Assembly (NCBI RefSeq): GCF_011405515.1
Contig: NZ_AP022671.1
Coordinates: 1,736,001-1,800,000 of the forward strand
Source of the DNA: Nitrospira sp. KM1
GTDB taxonomy: Bacteria > Nitrospirota > Nitrospiria > Nitrospirales > Nitrospiraceae
Reading direction: 5' to 3'
DNA length: 64,000 bases
The notes beneath the pieces are model-generated. The model was not told the DNA's origin. It was given only the letters and a program-made list of their open reading frames with translations, and did no database searches. The translations under genes and the position numbers were made by a program. Every line of letters starts with the position of its first letter. Positions within the stretch are counted from its first letter, which is position 1. Positions 1 through 9,593 of this stretch are shown in pieces.

Positions 1-535
1 GGGAGATCGTAAAGTCGGAAAGACCAATGGTCTTGAGACATTCAATCAAAAGACTGATCACTTCGTGATCGCCGGCGACATCCGAAATTCCAACCAGCTC
101 CGCCCCGATCTGAAAAATTTCTCTTCCTCTGCCGGCATGTTCCGGTTCATAGCGAAAGACGGAGGTACGGTAAGAGAGCCGCTGCGGGAGAGTCGTCCCC
201 GTCAACCCCATCGCCATCGTTCGAGCGACCTGCGCCGTAGCATCCGGCCGCAAGAGCAGCGTTCTACCTGTGGTGCGGTCAACGAACTGGTAGCAGGTCT
301 CCAGGAGTTCGGCCTCTAAACCCGGAGCCAAGACATCGAGATATTCAAATGTCGGAAGAATGATCTCATCGTATCCCCATCGCGCGATCTGGTCGATCAA
401 CCGTGTTTCTAAGCGACGCACCTGTTGCGCCGCATGGGGAAGGATCGTGGCGACTCCGACGGGAACAAGGGATCGCTCACGAAATGAGGCAGAGTGCCCC
501 GACAAGGGGCCGGACTTCGAAGGAGCAGGCACCAT
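1..535 (-). CDS. hisZ: ATP phosphoribosyltransferase regulatory subunit HisZ (3' end outside window)
   Basis: The first 178 codons of a class II aminoacyl-tRNA synthetase-like protein are present; the gene runs off the left edge. Visible motifs are RPDATAQVAR (about residues 83-92) and FRYEPEHAGRGREIFQIGAE (about 117-136), the typical motif 2 region shared by HisS and HisZ. HisZ is catalytically dead as a tRNA synthetase; in the family it binds short-form HisG and is needed for the first step of histidine synthesis. I prefer HisZ to HisS because there is a long poorly conserved N-terminus before the 'GVATILPHAAQQVR' segment and the motif spacing fits HisZ. The start at 535 is the only ATG near the head of the conserved region. 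It lies 29 bases downstream of serA on the same strand, so it may be the last gene of a serine/histidine transcription unit. HisS remains possible without the C-terminus. Confidence 0.8.
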   Translation of the reverse strand, partial: MVPAPSKSGPLSGHSASFRERSLVPVGVATILPHAAQQVRRLETRLIDQIARWGYDEIILPTFEYLDVLAPGLEAELLETCYQFVDRTTGRTLLLRPDATAQVARTMAMGLTGTTLPQRLSYRTSVFRYEPEHAGRGREIFQIGAELVGISDVAGDHEVISLLIECLKTIGLSDFTIS

Positions 536-564
536 AGACAACCGACGACTGGAGGACGATTGAA

Positions 565-2148
565 TCAGGATAAGGCTGCGACTTTTACAGAGAGAATGTC
601 CTTGCTCGACGTGATGGCGTTGAGAACGGCGCTCGGAAACGATTGATCCGATCCGATGATCAAGAGCGCGTTTCCTCCTCGCTTTTCCAGTGCGCATTGC
701 ATCCGAACAATGTTGATGTTGTTGTCGCCCAGAACTTTTCCGACCATGCCGATGACGCCCGGACGATCGATATTGTGAATGAACAGCATATGGCCTTCAG
801 GGACGACTTCCACCTTGAAGCGGTCGATTTCAACGACACGCGGATCTTTCTTATGGTAGAGGGTCCCAGCCACTTGATGCGACTGTTTCCCGGCATCGAC
901 CCGTACCCGGATCAGGCTCATGAAATCGCCGGCATCGGAGCTTCGCACCTCTTTGACCTCGATTCCACGTTCTTTGGCGACGATTGGAGCATTCACATAA
1001 TTGACAGGCGCTTCCATGATGGGTGTCAGGAGTCCCTTGAGTACGGCAATGGTCAAAGGAGAGACTGACAACGCTGCCACCTCTCCGCTGTATTCGACCG
1101 TCAGGTGTTCGATGCCGCCTTCGCATAGTTGAGCCTGCAGCTTTCCGAGTTGTTCGGCCAGGGAAAGATACGGCTGAAGTCGTGGCAGCAACTCAGGGGG
1201 CACGGACGGAATATTCACGGCCCCACGGGCGATCCCTTTCGTAAAATAATCGACGATCTGCTCGGCAATGCCCACAGCGACATTTTCCTGCGCTTCGGTG
1301 GTCTGCGCGCCGATGTGAGGGGTGCAAATAAAATTGTCGAGCGTCAACAATGGATTGTCGGCTTTGACGGGTTCTTCTTCAAAGACATCGAATGCCGCCG
1401 CTCCGACATGTTTGGTTTTCAATGCTTCAAACAAGTCCCCTTCATGAATAATTCCCCCACGGGCACAGTTGACGATCATCACCCCTGATTTCATCGACGC
1501 GATGGTTTTCGCATTGATGATGCCCTTCGTCTCCGGGGTCAATGGCGTGTGAACCGAAATGATGTCGGCCCGGCGAAACAATTCGGCCAACTCCGTCATT
1601 TCGACTCCCATTTTTTCAGCCCGATCCGTCGCGAGATACGGATCATAGGCAATCACCTTCATCCCGATCCCCTGGGCCAACTTCGTCAGATGACTACCGA
1701 TCTGACCCACCCCGACGATGCCGAGCACTTTGTTGTAGAGCTCGACGCCCATAAACTTGTCTTTTTCCCATTTTCCGGCTCTCACGGAGGCGGTGGCTTG
1801 GGGAATACGACGACTCATGGCGCAGATCATGGACATCGTATGTTCGGCGGTTGTCACCGTATTGCCGCCAGGGGTGTTCATCACCACAATCCCCCGGCGT
1901 GTAGCGGCCGGTGTATCGACATTGTCCAGTCCCGACCCAGCGCGTCCAACCACTTTTAGCTTGGGTGCGGCGGCAATGAGTTCTTCGGTGACCTTCGTCC
2001 CGGAACGCACGATCAACCCGTCGGCATCCTTAATCTCCCTGAACAATTCATCCTTAGGCATCTTGGACTTCACGATGACCGTGAAGCCCGCCCGTTCCAG
2101 ATGCTCGACGCCTTGCTTGGAGAGACTGTCGCTGACAAGGATTTTCAT
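565..2148 (-). CDS. serA: D-3-phosphoglycerate dehydrogenase
   Basis: Cytoplasmic NAD-dependent oxidation of 3-phosphoglycerate to 3-phosphohydroxypyruvate, the first step of serine synthesis. The 527 residues match the long (type 1) SerA form. The N-terminal substrate domain is followed by the Rossmann motif GVGQIG (146-151). The catalytic Arg lies in NCARGG (R230), Glu in VFEEEP (about E258) and His in TPHIG (H278). An intervening (ASB) domain precedes a C-terminal ACT domain (about 454-527) with DRPGVIGMVG, the usual site of serine feedback binding. The start ATG at 2148 has an AGGTGG ribosome site, which overlaps the stop codon of the upstream aminotransferase gene, so the two are co-transcribed and probably translationally coupled. 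No disruption is visible. Confidence 0.97.
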   Translation of the reverse strand: MKILVSDSLSKQGVEHLERAGFTVIVKSKMPKDELFREIKDADGLIVRSGTKVTEELIAAAPKLKVVGRAGSGLDNVDTPAATRRGIVVMNTPGGNTVTTAEHTMSMICAMSRRIPQATASVRAGKWEKDKFMGVELYNKVLGIVGVGQIGSHLTKLAQGIGMKVIAYDPYLATDRAEKMGVEMTELAELFRRADIISVHTPLTPETKGIINAKTIASMKSGVMIVNCARGGIIHEGDLFEALKTKHVGAAAFDVFEEEPVKADNPLLTLDNFICTPHIGAQTTEAQENVAVGIAEQIVDYFTKGIARGAVNIPSVPPELLPRLQPYLSLAEQLGKLQAQLCEGGIEHLTVEYSGEVAALSVSPLTIAVLKGLLTPIMEAPVNYVNAPIVAKERGIEVKEVRSSDAGDFMSLIRVRVDAGKQSHQVAGTLYHKKDPRVVEIDRFKVEVVPEGHMLFIHNIDRPGVIGMVGKVLGDNNINIVRMQCALEKRGGNALLIIGSDQSFPSAVLNAITSSKDILSVKVAALS

Positions 2149-2156
2149 AGACCCAC

Positions 2157-3299
2157 CTATTTCGCCATGAGGATTTCTTGGGCCTTGGCAACGCCGCTGC
2201 CGAGTTTAATGGGATGCCCGAGACCTTTAATGACCATCTCGGTCGCCGCCATAGCCACAATCACATCAAACCGGTCCATGTATCCCATATGTGAGAGCCG
2301 GAAGATCTTGCCCTTGAGATGATCCTGCCCACCCGCTGCGGTGATGCCGTACTGCGTGCGCAGATTCTTGTAAATCGCCTGCCCATCGACACCTTCCGGA
2401 GCGGAGATGGCTGTCAGCGCGTCACTAGGCGACTCCTTGGGGAAGAGTGCCAATCCGGCAGCCTGCATACCCTCTCTCATCGCCTTGGCCAGATTGGCCT
2501 GCCGGTTGAAGACCGCGCTCAACCCCTCAGCCTTCAACATCTTTAACACTTCCTGCAAACCGATGATGAGCGAGACAGCGGGGGTATAGGCCGTCTGGTT
2601 CTTCTGTTGATTGTCCCGTTCTCTCTTGAAGTTGAAATAAAACGAGGTGTTCTTGGCCTTGTCCGCCAACTGCCAAGCCTTCTCGCTGACACTGACAAAT
2701 GCGAGCCCAGGCGGCAGCATCAGAGCCTTCTGAGATCCTGTAACGACGACATCGATTCCCCATTCATCGGTCTTGATATCGAAGACTCCGAGCGCCGTAA
2801 TGGCATCTACAACCAGAATGGTTTCACCATGGGCCTTCACGATCTTTGCGAGCGCCTGCACATCATGGGCAACGCCGGTAGAGGTTTCGCTTGCCTGAAC
2901 GTAGACCGCCTTAATGGCCGGATCTTTCTTGAGCGCGTCGGAGACTGCCTGCGGGTCGACTGCCCGCCCCCATTCGACTTTCAGTTCGGTAACCTGAGCG
3001 CCGAATGCCTTACACAATTTCCCCCAGCGTTCTCCGAATTTGCCCCCGTTGACGGTCAATGCCTTATCGCCCGGAGACAGGAAGTTGGAAACGGCACCTT
3101 CCATCCCGCCTGTTCCTGAGGATGCCAGCATCAGAACATCGCTTTGCGTTTGGAACAACCATTTGAGCCCGTCTCTGACTTCCGCAAAGAGCTTATCGAA
3201 CTCCGGTGCGCGATGATGGATCATCGGGCGTGCCATGGCCAGCAGCACTTCCGGCGGGACAGGCGTCGGACCAGGAGCCAACAAATACCGCTTGATCAT
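2157..3299 (-). CDS. Alanine-glyoxylate/serine-pyruvate-type aminotransferase (class V, PLP)
   Basis: Fold-type I PLP enzyme of the alanine:glyoxylate / serine:glyoxylate / phosphoserine aminotransferase group. The N-terminus LLAPGPTPVPPEV is diagnostic for this subgroup. VVDAITALG (Asp165) contacts the PLP pyridine nitrogen, and GSQKALM holds the Schiff-base Lys191. I take the ATG at 3299 (380 residues) because it has a strong GGAGGAGG site 7-8 bases upstream and fits family length; the open frame extends to 3530 but the extra 77 residues have no family counterpart. The position directly upstream of serA suggests that it transaminates 3-phosphohydroxypyruvate in place of a classical SerC, or interconverts serine and hydroxypyruvate/glyoxylate. 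Substrate specificity cannot be read from the sequence. Confidence 0.9.
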   Translation of the reverse strand: MIKRYLLAPGPTPVPPEVLLAMARPMIHHRAPEFDKLFAEVRDGLKWLFQTQSDVLMLASSGTGGMEGAVSNFLSPGDKALTVNGGKFGERWGKLCKAFGAQVTELKVEWGRAVDPQAVSDALKKDPAIKAVYVQASETSTGVAHDVQALAKIVKAHGETILVVDAITALGVFDIKTDEWGIDVVVTGSQKALMLPPGLAFVSVSEKAWQLADKAKNTSFYFNFKRERDNQQKNQTAYTPAVSLIIGLQEVLKMLKAEGLSAVFNRQANLAKAMREGMQAAGLALFPKESPSDALTAISAPEGVDGQAIYKNLRTQYGITAAGGQDHLKGKIFRLSHMGYMDRFDVIVAMAATEMVIKGLGHPIKLGSGVAKAQEILMAK

Positions 3300-3523
3300 T
3301 GACGATTCCTCCTCCGCATGGATGCATCGAACGGGGCCGGTTGAAAGGACGGACGATAGCATTGCCCTCAGAACAGTGTCAAGGCGATGCGCCCATAGTT
3401 CCTTGTAATTTCTCGCACTTGAGAAATTGTTTCCTTCATAAATTTTCTGCGTCTTGGTCGGATGCAGCTCCTTTCGTACGCTTGGCCAATCAAGCAGCAC
3501 GCCCATAAACCTGCCGCAAATTC

Positions 3524-3552
3524 TTGACAAGGAAGGTCTTCATCGATAGTCT
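3524..3552 (+). promoter_or_regulatory. Sigma-70-type promoter candidate for the lytic transglycosylase gene
   Basis: TTGACA (3524-3529), a 17-base spacer and TAGTCT (3547-3552) match a vegetative promoter with a perfect -35. The predicted start of transcription is only a few bases before the ATG at 3565, which would give a nearly leaderless mRNA; no strong ribosome site precedes that ATG. This is inference from the consensus only. Confidence 0.45.
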
Positions 3553-3564
3553 AACCTTCATACC

Positions 3565-4941
3565 ATGATCCGCACGACTGCCCAGACCATTCCATCCATC
3601 GTGTTTCGCTCATTCGGTTTCGTATTTTGCGCATGGCTCGCGTTTGGTATCGACGCACCCCCTGCGTTCGGTGAGGCTGAGCCCAGCGTCGGAGCGGGAC
3701 GAGAGGCGCTGTCATCTGTTCCGGGAACGGAAGACCAAAATGCAGATCCGGCGGATGAACCGGACGCCAATCTGGAACCCGTTGAAGCCGAGGCCGCGAG
3801 CGATGAACCGTCTGTCGCATCAGAGAACACTATCGTTCCGCATGTGGAAGATCTCCTGCACAACAATCCAACGCGAAGCCCTTCCACCGCTCGATTCTCC
3901 GATACCTTGGATCCACCGGCCGAAGTCGGGCTCGTGTGGAAAGAGGCTAGCCAAGATGCTGAGATTCCGGAATATAACGTTCCGATCGTCATGGATTCTT
4001 CCGTTCAATCTCATATGCGGTACTTCAATACATCGATCCGGAACCGGTTCGAGCAATGGCTCGTACGTCTGAGCCGATATCGGCCTTTAGTCGATACGAT
4101 CTTTGCGGAATTTCATTTGCCCAGCGACTTGGTCTATCTGTCTTTGGTGGAGAGCGGCTTCAACCCATACGCATACTCGCGGGCCAAAGCGACCGGCCCT
4201 TGGCAATTCATGAAAGGCACTGCCAAGGTCTACGGTCTCCGTGTGGATTCCTACGTAGATGAGCGGCGCGATCCCATTAAATCGACGATTGCCGCCGCCC
4301 GATACCTGAGAGACCTCTATGACATGTTCGGCACCTGGCCGCTGGCAATGGCCGCCTATAATGCGGGCGAGGGTAAAGTCATGCGCGCTCTCCATAAAGC
4401 CCAAGCTGAAAGCTTTACCGACATTTCCAAAACCCGCTTAATCCGGAGAGAGACCAAGGAATACGTTCCCCGCTTCATGGCCGCCACCATTATTGCCAAA
4501 AATCCCGACAGATATGGATTCCCCCAGGAACCGACCGAGATACACGAGTTCGATGAAGTGGTCGTCAATCGGCCCATGCATTTCCATGCCATCGCCAATG
4601 CAACGGGAATCCGGTTTGATGTCCTTCGGTTGTTGAATCCTGAACTCAGGCGGGACGCAACTCCTCCTGGTGGCGAGTCATACCATCTCAAGGTTCCGGT
4701 GGGTACGAAAGCGCGGGTCGAGCAACTCCTTGCGCGCATTCCCAGCCATAAATTTCCGGCTATAGCATCAAAACCATCCGCCCCCGTGGCAGCGACTTCC
4801 CGTTGGTACAAGGTGCGGGTTGGAGATACTCTCGAAAAGTTGTCGAAACGTTTCCGTATCCCGCTCAAAACCCTCATGTCCAAGAACAGTCTGACGGGAA
4901 ATGTCATCCGTCCCGGAGAACTGCTCGTCATCAGTCGGTAG
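3565..4941 (+). CDS. Membrane-bound/periplasmic lytic murein transglycosylase, MltD-like, with LysM
   Basis: Cleaves the glycan backbone of peptidoglycan between MurNAc and GlcNAc. A hydrophobic export signal (about residues 10-36) is followed by a low-complexity acidic linker (about 37-90). The SLT domain (about 175-300) carries LVESGFNP, with the catalytic Glu at about residue 196, then GPWQFM and MAAYNAGEGKV, all hallmarks of family 1 transglycosylases. A single LysM domain ends the protein (about 412-457, WYKVRVGDTLEKLSKRF), which binds peptidoglycan. Length (458) and domain order agree with MltD, although E. coli MltD has two LysM repeats. No lipobox is evident in the signal. The neighbours are convergent or divergent, so it appears monocistronic. 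Confidence 0.9.
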   Translation: MIRTTAQTIPSIVFRSFGFVFCAWLAFGIDAPPAFGEAEPSVGAGREALSSVPGTEDQNADPADEPDANLEPVEAEAASDEPSVASENTIVPHVEDLLHNNPTRSPSTARFSDTLDPPAEVGLVWKEASQDAEIPEYNVPIVMDSSVQSHMRYFNTSIRNRFEQWLVRLSRYRPLVDTIFAEFHLPSDLVYLSLVESGFNPYAYSRAKATGPWQFMKGTAKVYGLRVDSYVDERRDPIKSTIAAARYLRDLYDMFGTWPLAMAAYNAGEGKVMRALHKAQAESFTDISKTRLIRRETKEYVPRFMAATIIAKNPDRYGFPQEPTEIHEFDEVVVNRPMHFHAIANATGIRFDVLRLLNPELRRDATPPGGESYHLKVPVGTKARVEQLLARIPSHKFPAIASKPSAPVAATSRWYKVRVGDTLEKLSKRFRIPLKTLMSKNSLTGNVIRPGELLVISR

Positions 4942-5053
4942 ATCGGGTCTTCTCTGCCGCCATTTGCTGGCTTCCGAGGCGATCGGCATTCAGCACATCC
5001 GCATGCACCGACCACGCAGTCGTGCACTCACGATTCAGTTCCGCAGGCAGCGT

Positions 5054-5869
5054 TCAGGGTTTTTTGGTGCCGGATTCAGACGCCGGTCGGGTTTTTTTCT
5101 TCGAGGAAGGCGCGGTAGACGAAGCCGGAGGAACAGTCGCCGGAGCGGGTGGCTCGGGAGCTTTTTTCGTATCCAGAATTTTGGTCCGGAACGTCGCTTC
5201 GCTGGTATAGGGAGAATTCGGGTACGATTTGATCAATTCCTGATAATGAGCCAGCGCTCCCTCCGGTCTGGACTGAGACTCTTCCAATCTGGCCAGTTCG
5301 AACAATGCCTGGTCTTTGTTGAGCGCACCCGGTGTCTCGATAATGCCTGTGAGTGATTTCACCGCCTGATCGCGGTCGCCCTTGAGGAGGTACGCATAGG
5401 CCAACCGCTGCTGGATCAGGCCAACCAGAGAGGGATGGGATCCGTACAGAAGTAGGAAGCGCTGATATGCTTCGATTCCACCTGCTAAGTCATTGGCCTG
5501 CACTAAAGCATTTGCCAGATGAAACTGTGCGAGAGGAGCAGCAGGGGTTCTCGGATACTGTGTCACGATTTGACGATACTGCTCAATAGCCTGTTTGAGC
5601 GCGCTGTCCGCTTTTTGAGCGTCACTCACCGATCGGTTCATGAACAATCGAGTGGCCTCGCGCTCAAGACCCTCCGCCTTTTTGGCAGCTTCGTGATCAG
5701 ACCAGAATATCCCGCCGACGATACCCGCGGCGAGGACGAAGACCACCATTGCCACTAACAGTGGTTTACGGTACTCCTGCAGGCGGAACAGCGCATGCTC
5801 CAACCCACTGATCAGATGCGCCTCATCGACTTGAAGCGTTTTTGTAGGAACCTTAATGCGATACGACAT
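5054..5869 (-). CDS. Inner-membrane-anchored TPR protein, YfgM-like
   Basis: 271 residues. A short cytosolic N-terminus is followed by one membrane helix (about residues 36-56, LLVAMVVFVLAAGIVGGIF), then repeated helix pairs typical of tetratricopeptide repeats. These include a motif with TPAAPLAQFHLANALVQANDLAG and another with KDQALFELARLEESQSRPEGALAHY. The tail is low complexity, rich in Pro, Ala and Lys. The architecture matches the TPR_21/YfgM family, whose E. coli member is an ancillary SecYEG subunit that hands proteins to periplasmic chaperones. It is convergent with the transglycosylase gene and divergent from bioF. Assignment to YfgM rather than another membrane TPR protein is inference from architecture. 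Confidence 0.7.
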   Translation of the reverse strand: MSYRIKVPTKTLQVDEAHLISGLEHALFRLQEYRKPLLVAMVVFVLAAGIVGGIFWSDHEAAKKAEGLEREATRLFMNRSVSDAQKADSALKQAIEQYRQIVTQYPRTPAAPLAQFHLANALVQANDLAGGIEAYQRFLLLYGSHPSLVGLIQQRLAYAYLLKGDRDQAVKSLTGIIETPGALNKDQALFELARLEESQSRPEGALAHYQELIKSYPNSPYTSEATFRTKILDTKKAPEPPAPATVPPASSTAPSSKKKTRPASESGTKKP

Positions 5870-5997
5870 GGAACGATTAGGCCTTTGAACCTCGGCCCAT
5901 TCCTCTTTATACCATCGCGCCTTATACTAATGTCCCAACGATTTTGTCAATGAGACGGCGCCAGCTGAACGCGAGCGCCTTTCATAGCGAGAACTGT

Positions 5998-7164
5998 ATG
6001 GGCAAGGTTGAGGAGTATTTAACGAAAGTCGAAGAGCAATTCCGCAGGCGGCGGATCTCGGTTCTGTCTCCTGGCGCCGGGCCGACGGTCGAGATCTCGG
6101 GGAAGCCCGTTATCTCGATGGCCTCAAACGATTATCTCGGTCTCATGCGTCACCCGGAGACGATCGCCGCGGCGGTGGATGCCACGCAGCGCTTTGGAGC
6201 AGGCGCAGGAGCGTCTCGCCTTGTGACAGGATCGCTTCCTCCGCACATGGAAATGGAACAAGCGCTTGCACGCTTCAAAGGCACGGCGGCCGCCCTGAGC
6301 TTTAGTTCGGGTTATCTGGCCAATGTTGGAATCATCCCCGCACTTATCGGCCGTGGAGGCCTGATTTTGGCCGACCGGCTTTGCCACGCCAGTTTGATCG
6401 ATGGATGCCGTCTCAGCGGAGCAGATTTCCGGATTTACCGACACGGCGATATCGAACATCTGACCATGCTTCTTTCACGGAACACGTCGCAACGGAACAC
6501 ACTGATCGTGACCGACGGCGTCTTCAGCATGGACGGTGATCTCGCGCCGCTTCCGGAACTGATGTCGTTGGCCATGACATACGGTGCCGAACTGTACATC
6601 GACGACGCGCATGGTACGGGTGTCATGGGAACTCACGGACGAGGCACGGTGGAACATTTCGGGCTCGAATCGGCTCTTCCCTTCCACATGGGCACTTTGA
6701 GCAAAGCGCTTGGAAGCAGCGGTGGCTATGTGGCCGGGCAGGATTCTTCCATTCAATATTTCCTGAATGCGAGCCGCTCTTTTGCATTTACGACCGCGCC
6801 GACGCCAGGGTCCGCAGCAGCGGTCACTGCCGCTCTGGCCGTAATCATGCGTGAGCCGGAGCGGCGCGCCAGACTCTGGCAGAATCGCGCGCATCTGCAC
6901 GACGGACTTCGCGGGCTTGGCTTTCGTCTGACGTCCAGTATGAGTCCGATCATTCCCATTCTCATCGGAAATGCGGAGACGGCTCTCGCCTTTTCCGCCA
7001 AGTTGTTGGACTTCGGGGTATTCGCGCCTGCTATTCGCCCGCCGACCGTCCCGGAATCCACAAGCAGAATCAGAGTGACTGTCACTTCAGAACATTCGAT
7101 TGCACAAATCGACGAAGCCCTGCACGCCTTCAAACAGACAGGCCGCATGACGCGTGTCCTGTAA
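5998..7164 (+). CDS. bioF: 8-amino-7-oxononanoate synthase
   Basis: PLP-dependent alpha-oxoamine synthase that condenses pimeloyl-ACP/CoA with alanine in biotin synthesis. Visible features are SMASNDYLGL near the N-terminus, the glycine-rich GAGASRLVTGSLPPH, DDAHGTGVMG (Asp contacting PLP) and TLSKALGSSGG with the Schiff-base Lys. The start at 5998 gives 388 residues, the usual BioF length; an in-frame TTG at 5944 or ATG at 5950 would add 16-18 residues without counterpart. The ribosome site is weak. No other bio gene is adjacent. The related KBL or ALAS activities cannot be fully excluded, but the SNDYLGL and GTVEHFG segments favour BioF. Confidence 0.88.
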   Translation: MGKVEEYLTKVEEQFRRRRISVLSPGAGPTVEISGKPVISMASNDYLGLMRHPETIAAAVDATQRFGAGAGASRLVTGSLPPHMEMEQALARFKGTAAALSFSSGYLANVGIIPALIGRGGLILADRLCHASLIDGCRLSGADFRIYRHGDIEHLTMLLSRNTSQRNTLIVTDGVFSMDGDLAPLPELMSLAMTYGAELYIDDAHGTGVMGTHGRGTVEHFGLESALPFHMGTLSKALGSSGGYVAGQDSSIQYFLNASRSFAFTTAPTPGSAAAVTAALAVIMREPERRARLWQNRAHLHDGLRGLGFRLTSSMSPIIPILIGNAETALAFSAKLLDFGVFAPAIRPPTVPESTSRIRVTVTSEHSIAQIDEALHAFKQTGRMTRVL

Positions 7165-7286
7165 CGGCTCCGCCGCGAGATGTTCCTGCAATTTCGTTGC
7201 ATTTCCCGAACGATCTGGCATCATGGCGACCATACGATCTTTATTAGGTTTGCGATCATCTCTTTCCAGAACGAGGAGTCGGTTTC

Positions 7287-8345
7287 ATGGACATATCAAA
7301 ACTGCTGACGTTCTCAGCGAAGGAAGGGGCATCGGATTGTCACATCAGTGCCGGCGAACCTCCGATGATCCGCTTACACGGAGATCTCAAAAAGCTCGAC
7401 CACCCTCCTCTCACGGCGGAAGAGACGCACGCGCTGATTTACGACATGATGAATGATGCGCAGCGAAAGGTATTCGAAGAAAAGCGCGAGTGCGATTTTT
7501 CCTTCGAACTGGGAGATATTGCCAGGTTCCGTGTCAATGTGTTCGTGCAGAACCGCGGATTAGGCGCCGTGTTTCGGAACATCCCCACGGAAATCATCCC
7601 GATGGAGAAACTCGGCATGCCGCCGATCCTGCGCCAGTTGTGCGACAAGGAAAAGGGATTGATTCTAGTCACGGGGCCAACCGGATCGGGTAAATCCACA
7701 ACCCTGGCCTCGATGGTGGACTATCTGAACAATACCTTCGAAGGGCACATCATCACCATCGAAGACCCCATCGAGTTCGTGCACAAATCAAAAAAATGTC
7801 TCGTCAACCAGCGTGAACTGGGCGTGCACACCTTGTCGTTTGCCAATGCCCTACGATCGGCACTCCGCGAAGATCCCGACATTGTGCTCGTGGGAGAAAT
7901 GCGGGACCTGGAAACCATTCAGTTGGCGCTCACAGCGGCCGAAACTGGGCACCTGGTGTTCGGTACCCTTCATACGTCCAGTGCGCCCAAAACCATCGAC
8001 CGCATCATCGACGCGTTCTCCCCCGCACAACAGGCCCAGATCCGAGCGCAGCTGTCCGAAGCGCTGGAAGCCGTCATCACGCAGACGTTGCTCAAGAAAA
8101 AAACGGGGGGTCGTGTCGCGGCGCTCGAACTGATGGTCGCCACAACCGCCATCCGCAACCTCATCAGGGAAGCCAAACTGCACCAGATCCCCGGCATCAT
8201 GCAGGCCAGCCAGAAAGATGGCATGCAGACCATGGATATGGCTTTAGTCGACCTTGCGACGCGAGGCATCGTCACCAAAGGCGAAGCCCAGTCGCGCAGC
8301 ATGAACCCCAATTTGTTCGGCGGCGCCGCGGTCGGCGTCGCCTAA
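7287..8345 (+). CDS. pilT: Type IV pilus retraction ATPase PilT
   Basis: Hexameric secretion-superfamily ATPase that powers pilus retraction and twitching at the inner membrane. The 352-residue length is typical. The N-terminal PAS-like domain begins with ASDCHISAG. The core has Walker A GPTGSGKST (about 131-139), an Asp box (ITIEDPIEFVH), Walker B DIVLVGEMRD and the His box GHLVFGTLHTSSA. The PilT hallmark AIRNLIREAKLHQI and the C-terminal ...QSRSMNP are present. A GAGGAG ribosome site lies about 10 bases before the ATG. pilU follows 33 bases downstream, an operon arrangement common to many Gram-negative bacteria. Confidence 0.96.
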   Translation: MDISKLLTFSAKEGASDCHISAGEPPMIRLHGDLKKLDHPPLTAEETHALIYDMMNDAQRKVFEEKRECDFSFELGDIARFRVNVFVQNRGLGAVFRNIPTEIIPMEKLGMPPILRQLCDKEKGLILVTGPTGSGKSTTLASMVDYLNNTFEGHIITIEDPIEFVHKSKKCLVNQRELGVHTLSFANALRSALREDPDIVLVGEMRDLETIQLALTAAETGHLVFGTLHTSSAPKTIDRIIDAFSPAQQAQIRAQLSEALEAVITQTLLKKKTGGRVAALELMVATTAIRNLIREAKLHQIPGIMQASQKDGMQTMDMALVDLATRGIVTKGEAQSRSMNPNLFGGAAVGVA

Positions 8346-8378
8346 GCCCTTTCGCCGAATACACTTCACGGGAGACCC

Positions 8379-9557
8379 ATGGACGTTCGTACGCTCCTCA
8401 AAGTGATGGTTGATCAAGAAGCTTCGGACATGTATCTGACGGTTGAAGCCCCTCCGACTTATCGAGTCCACGGTTCAACCAAACCCGCAAACATGCCCCC
8501 GTTTACCAACGAACAGCTGGAAGCTCTGGCTCTCGCGCTCATGCGCGGCCAGCAACGTGGGGAATTCGAAGAAAAAATGGAGATGAATCTCGCCCTGTAC
8601 TACAAGGAGCTGGGGCGATTCCGCGTCAATATCTTCAGGCAACGCGGCAACGTGGGACTGGTCTTTCGCCATATCAAAGCCGAGATTCAGACCGTCGACG
8701 AACTGCGGCTCCCGCCGATTATTCGAGACATCGCCATGACCAAACGTGGCTTGGTGCTGGTGGTCGGAGCAACGGGGTCCGGCAAATCGACTACCCTCGC
8801 GGCCATGATCGATCATCGCAACGACGTGCATCCCGGCCACATCGTCACAGTCGAAGACCCCATCGAGTTCGTGCACAACCACAAGAAGTCGCTCATCACG
8901 CAACGGGAAGTCGGCTTTGACACCCTGTCCTTTCAAAACGCGCTCAAAAATACACTCCGTCAGGCGCCTGATGTCATTCTGATCGGAGAAATCAGAGACA
9001 CGGAAACGATGGAAGCGGCGATTACCTTCGCCGAAACCGGCCATCTCTGCATCGGCACGTTGCACTCGAATAATGCGAACCAAGCCATTGAGCGTATCAT
9101 GAACTTCTTCCCCGTCGAGCGGCACGCGCAGATCTACCTGCAACTCTCGTTGAATCTCAGAGCGATTGTGTCACAGCGGCTGGTCCCGTCCGTAGACGGA
9201 AAACGCGTCCCTGCACTCGAAATCATGATGGATACGCCGCGTATTAAGGATCTCGTCAAGAAAGCGGAGATCGATATTCTCAAAGAAGCCATGGAACAGG
9301 GAATCGAAGAAGGCTGTCAAACGTTCGACTACGTGCTGTTGCAGCTTTACAAAGAAGGGAAGATCTCTCTCGAGCAGGCGTTGATCAATGCGGATAGCGC
9401 AAACAACCTTCGACTGAAGATCAAATTGGAGGGATTGAAGGGCGATGACGCGATCAATGCCCTCCTCGACAAGGGTCCGCAGGCCAGCGGGGAAAGCGCG
9501 TTTAAGATTCAGGGCGGTCTGCAGGGAAACGTCGCGCCGATCCGCAAGCGTCCTTAA
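8379..9557 (+). CDS. pilU: Type IV pilus accessory retraction ATPase PilU
   Basis: A PilT paralogue of 392 residues with its own N-terminal domain (ASDMYLTVEAPPTYRVHG), Walker A GATGSGKST, Asp box TVEDPIEFVH, Walker B DVILIGEIRD and His box GHLCIGTLHSNNANQA. The longer C-terminus after EQALINADSANNLRLKIKLEG is typical of PilU. In the family PilU assists PilT-dependent retraction and cannot replace it. A GGGAGA site precedes the ATG. It is almost certainly co-transcribed with pilT. The pilin and assembly genes are not in this window. Confidence 0.93.
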   Translation: MDVRTLLKVMVDQEASDMYLTVEAPPTYRVHGSTKPANMPPFTNEQLEALALALMRGQQRGEFEEKMEMNLALYYKELGRFRVNIFRQRGNVGLVFRHIKAEIQTVDELRLPPIIRDIAMTKRGLVLVVGATGSGKSTTLAAMIDHRNDVHPGHIVTVEDPIEFVHNHKKSLITQREVGFDTLSFQNALKNTLRQAPDVILIGEIRDTETMEAAITFAETGHLCIGTLHSNNANQAIERIMNFFPVERHAQIYLQLSLNLRAIVSQRLVPSVDGKRVPALEIMMDTPRIKDLVKKAEIDILKEAMEQGIEEGCQTFDYVLLQLYKEGKISLEQALINADSANNLRLKIKLEGLKGDDAINALLDKGPQASGESAFKIQGGLQGNVAPIRKRP

Positions 9558-9593
9558 CTCGGGGCTGTTTCTCCACCGCGTCTCCGCCGCACA

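Noticed and set aside
643-3119. Long open frames antisense to serA and the aminotransferase gene
   Set aside because: They lack ribosome sites and recognisable products and are explained by codon bias of the opposite strand.
3300-3530. N-terminal extension of the aminotransferase to 457 residues
   Set aside because: The strong GGAGGAGG site before 3299 and the family start LLAPGPTPVPPE favour the shorter form.
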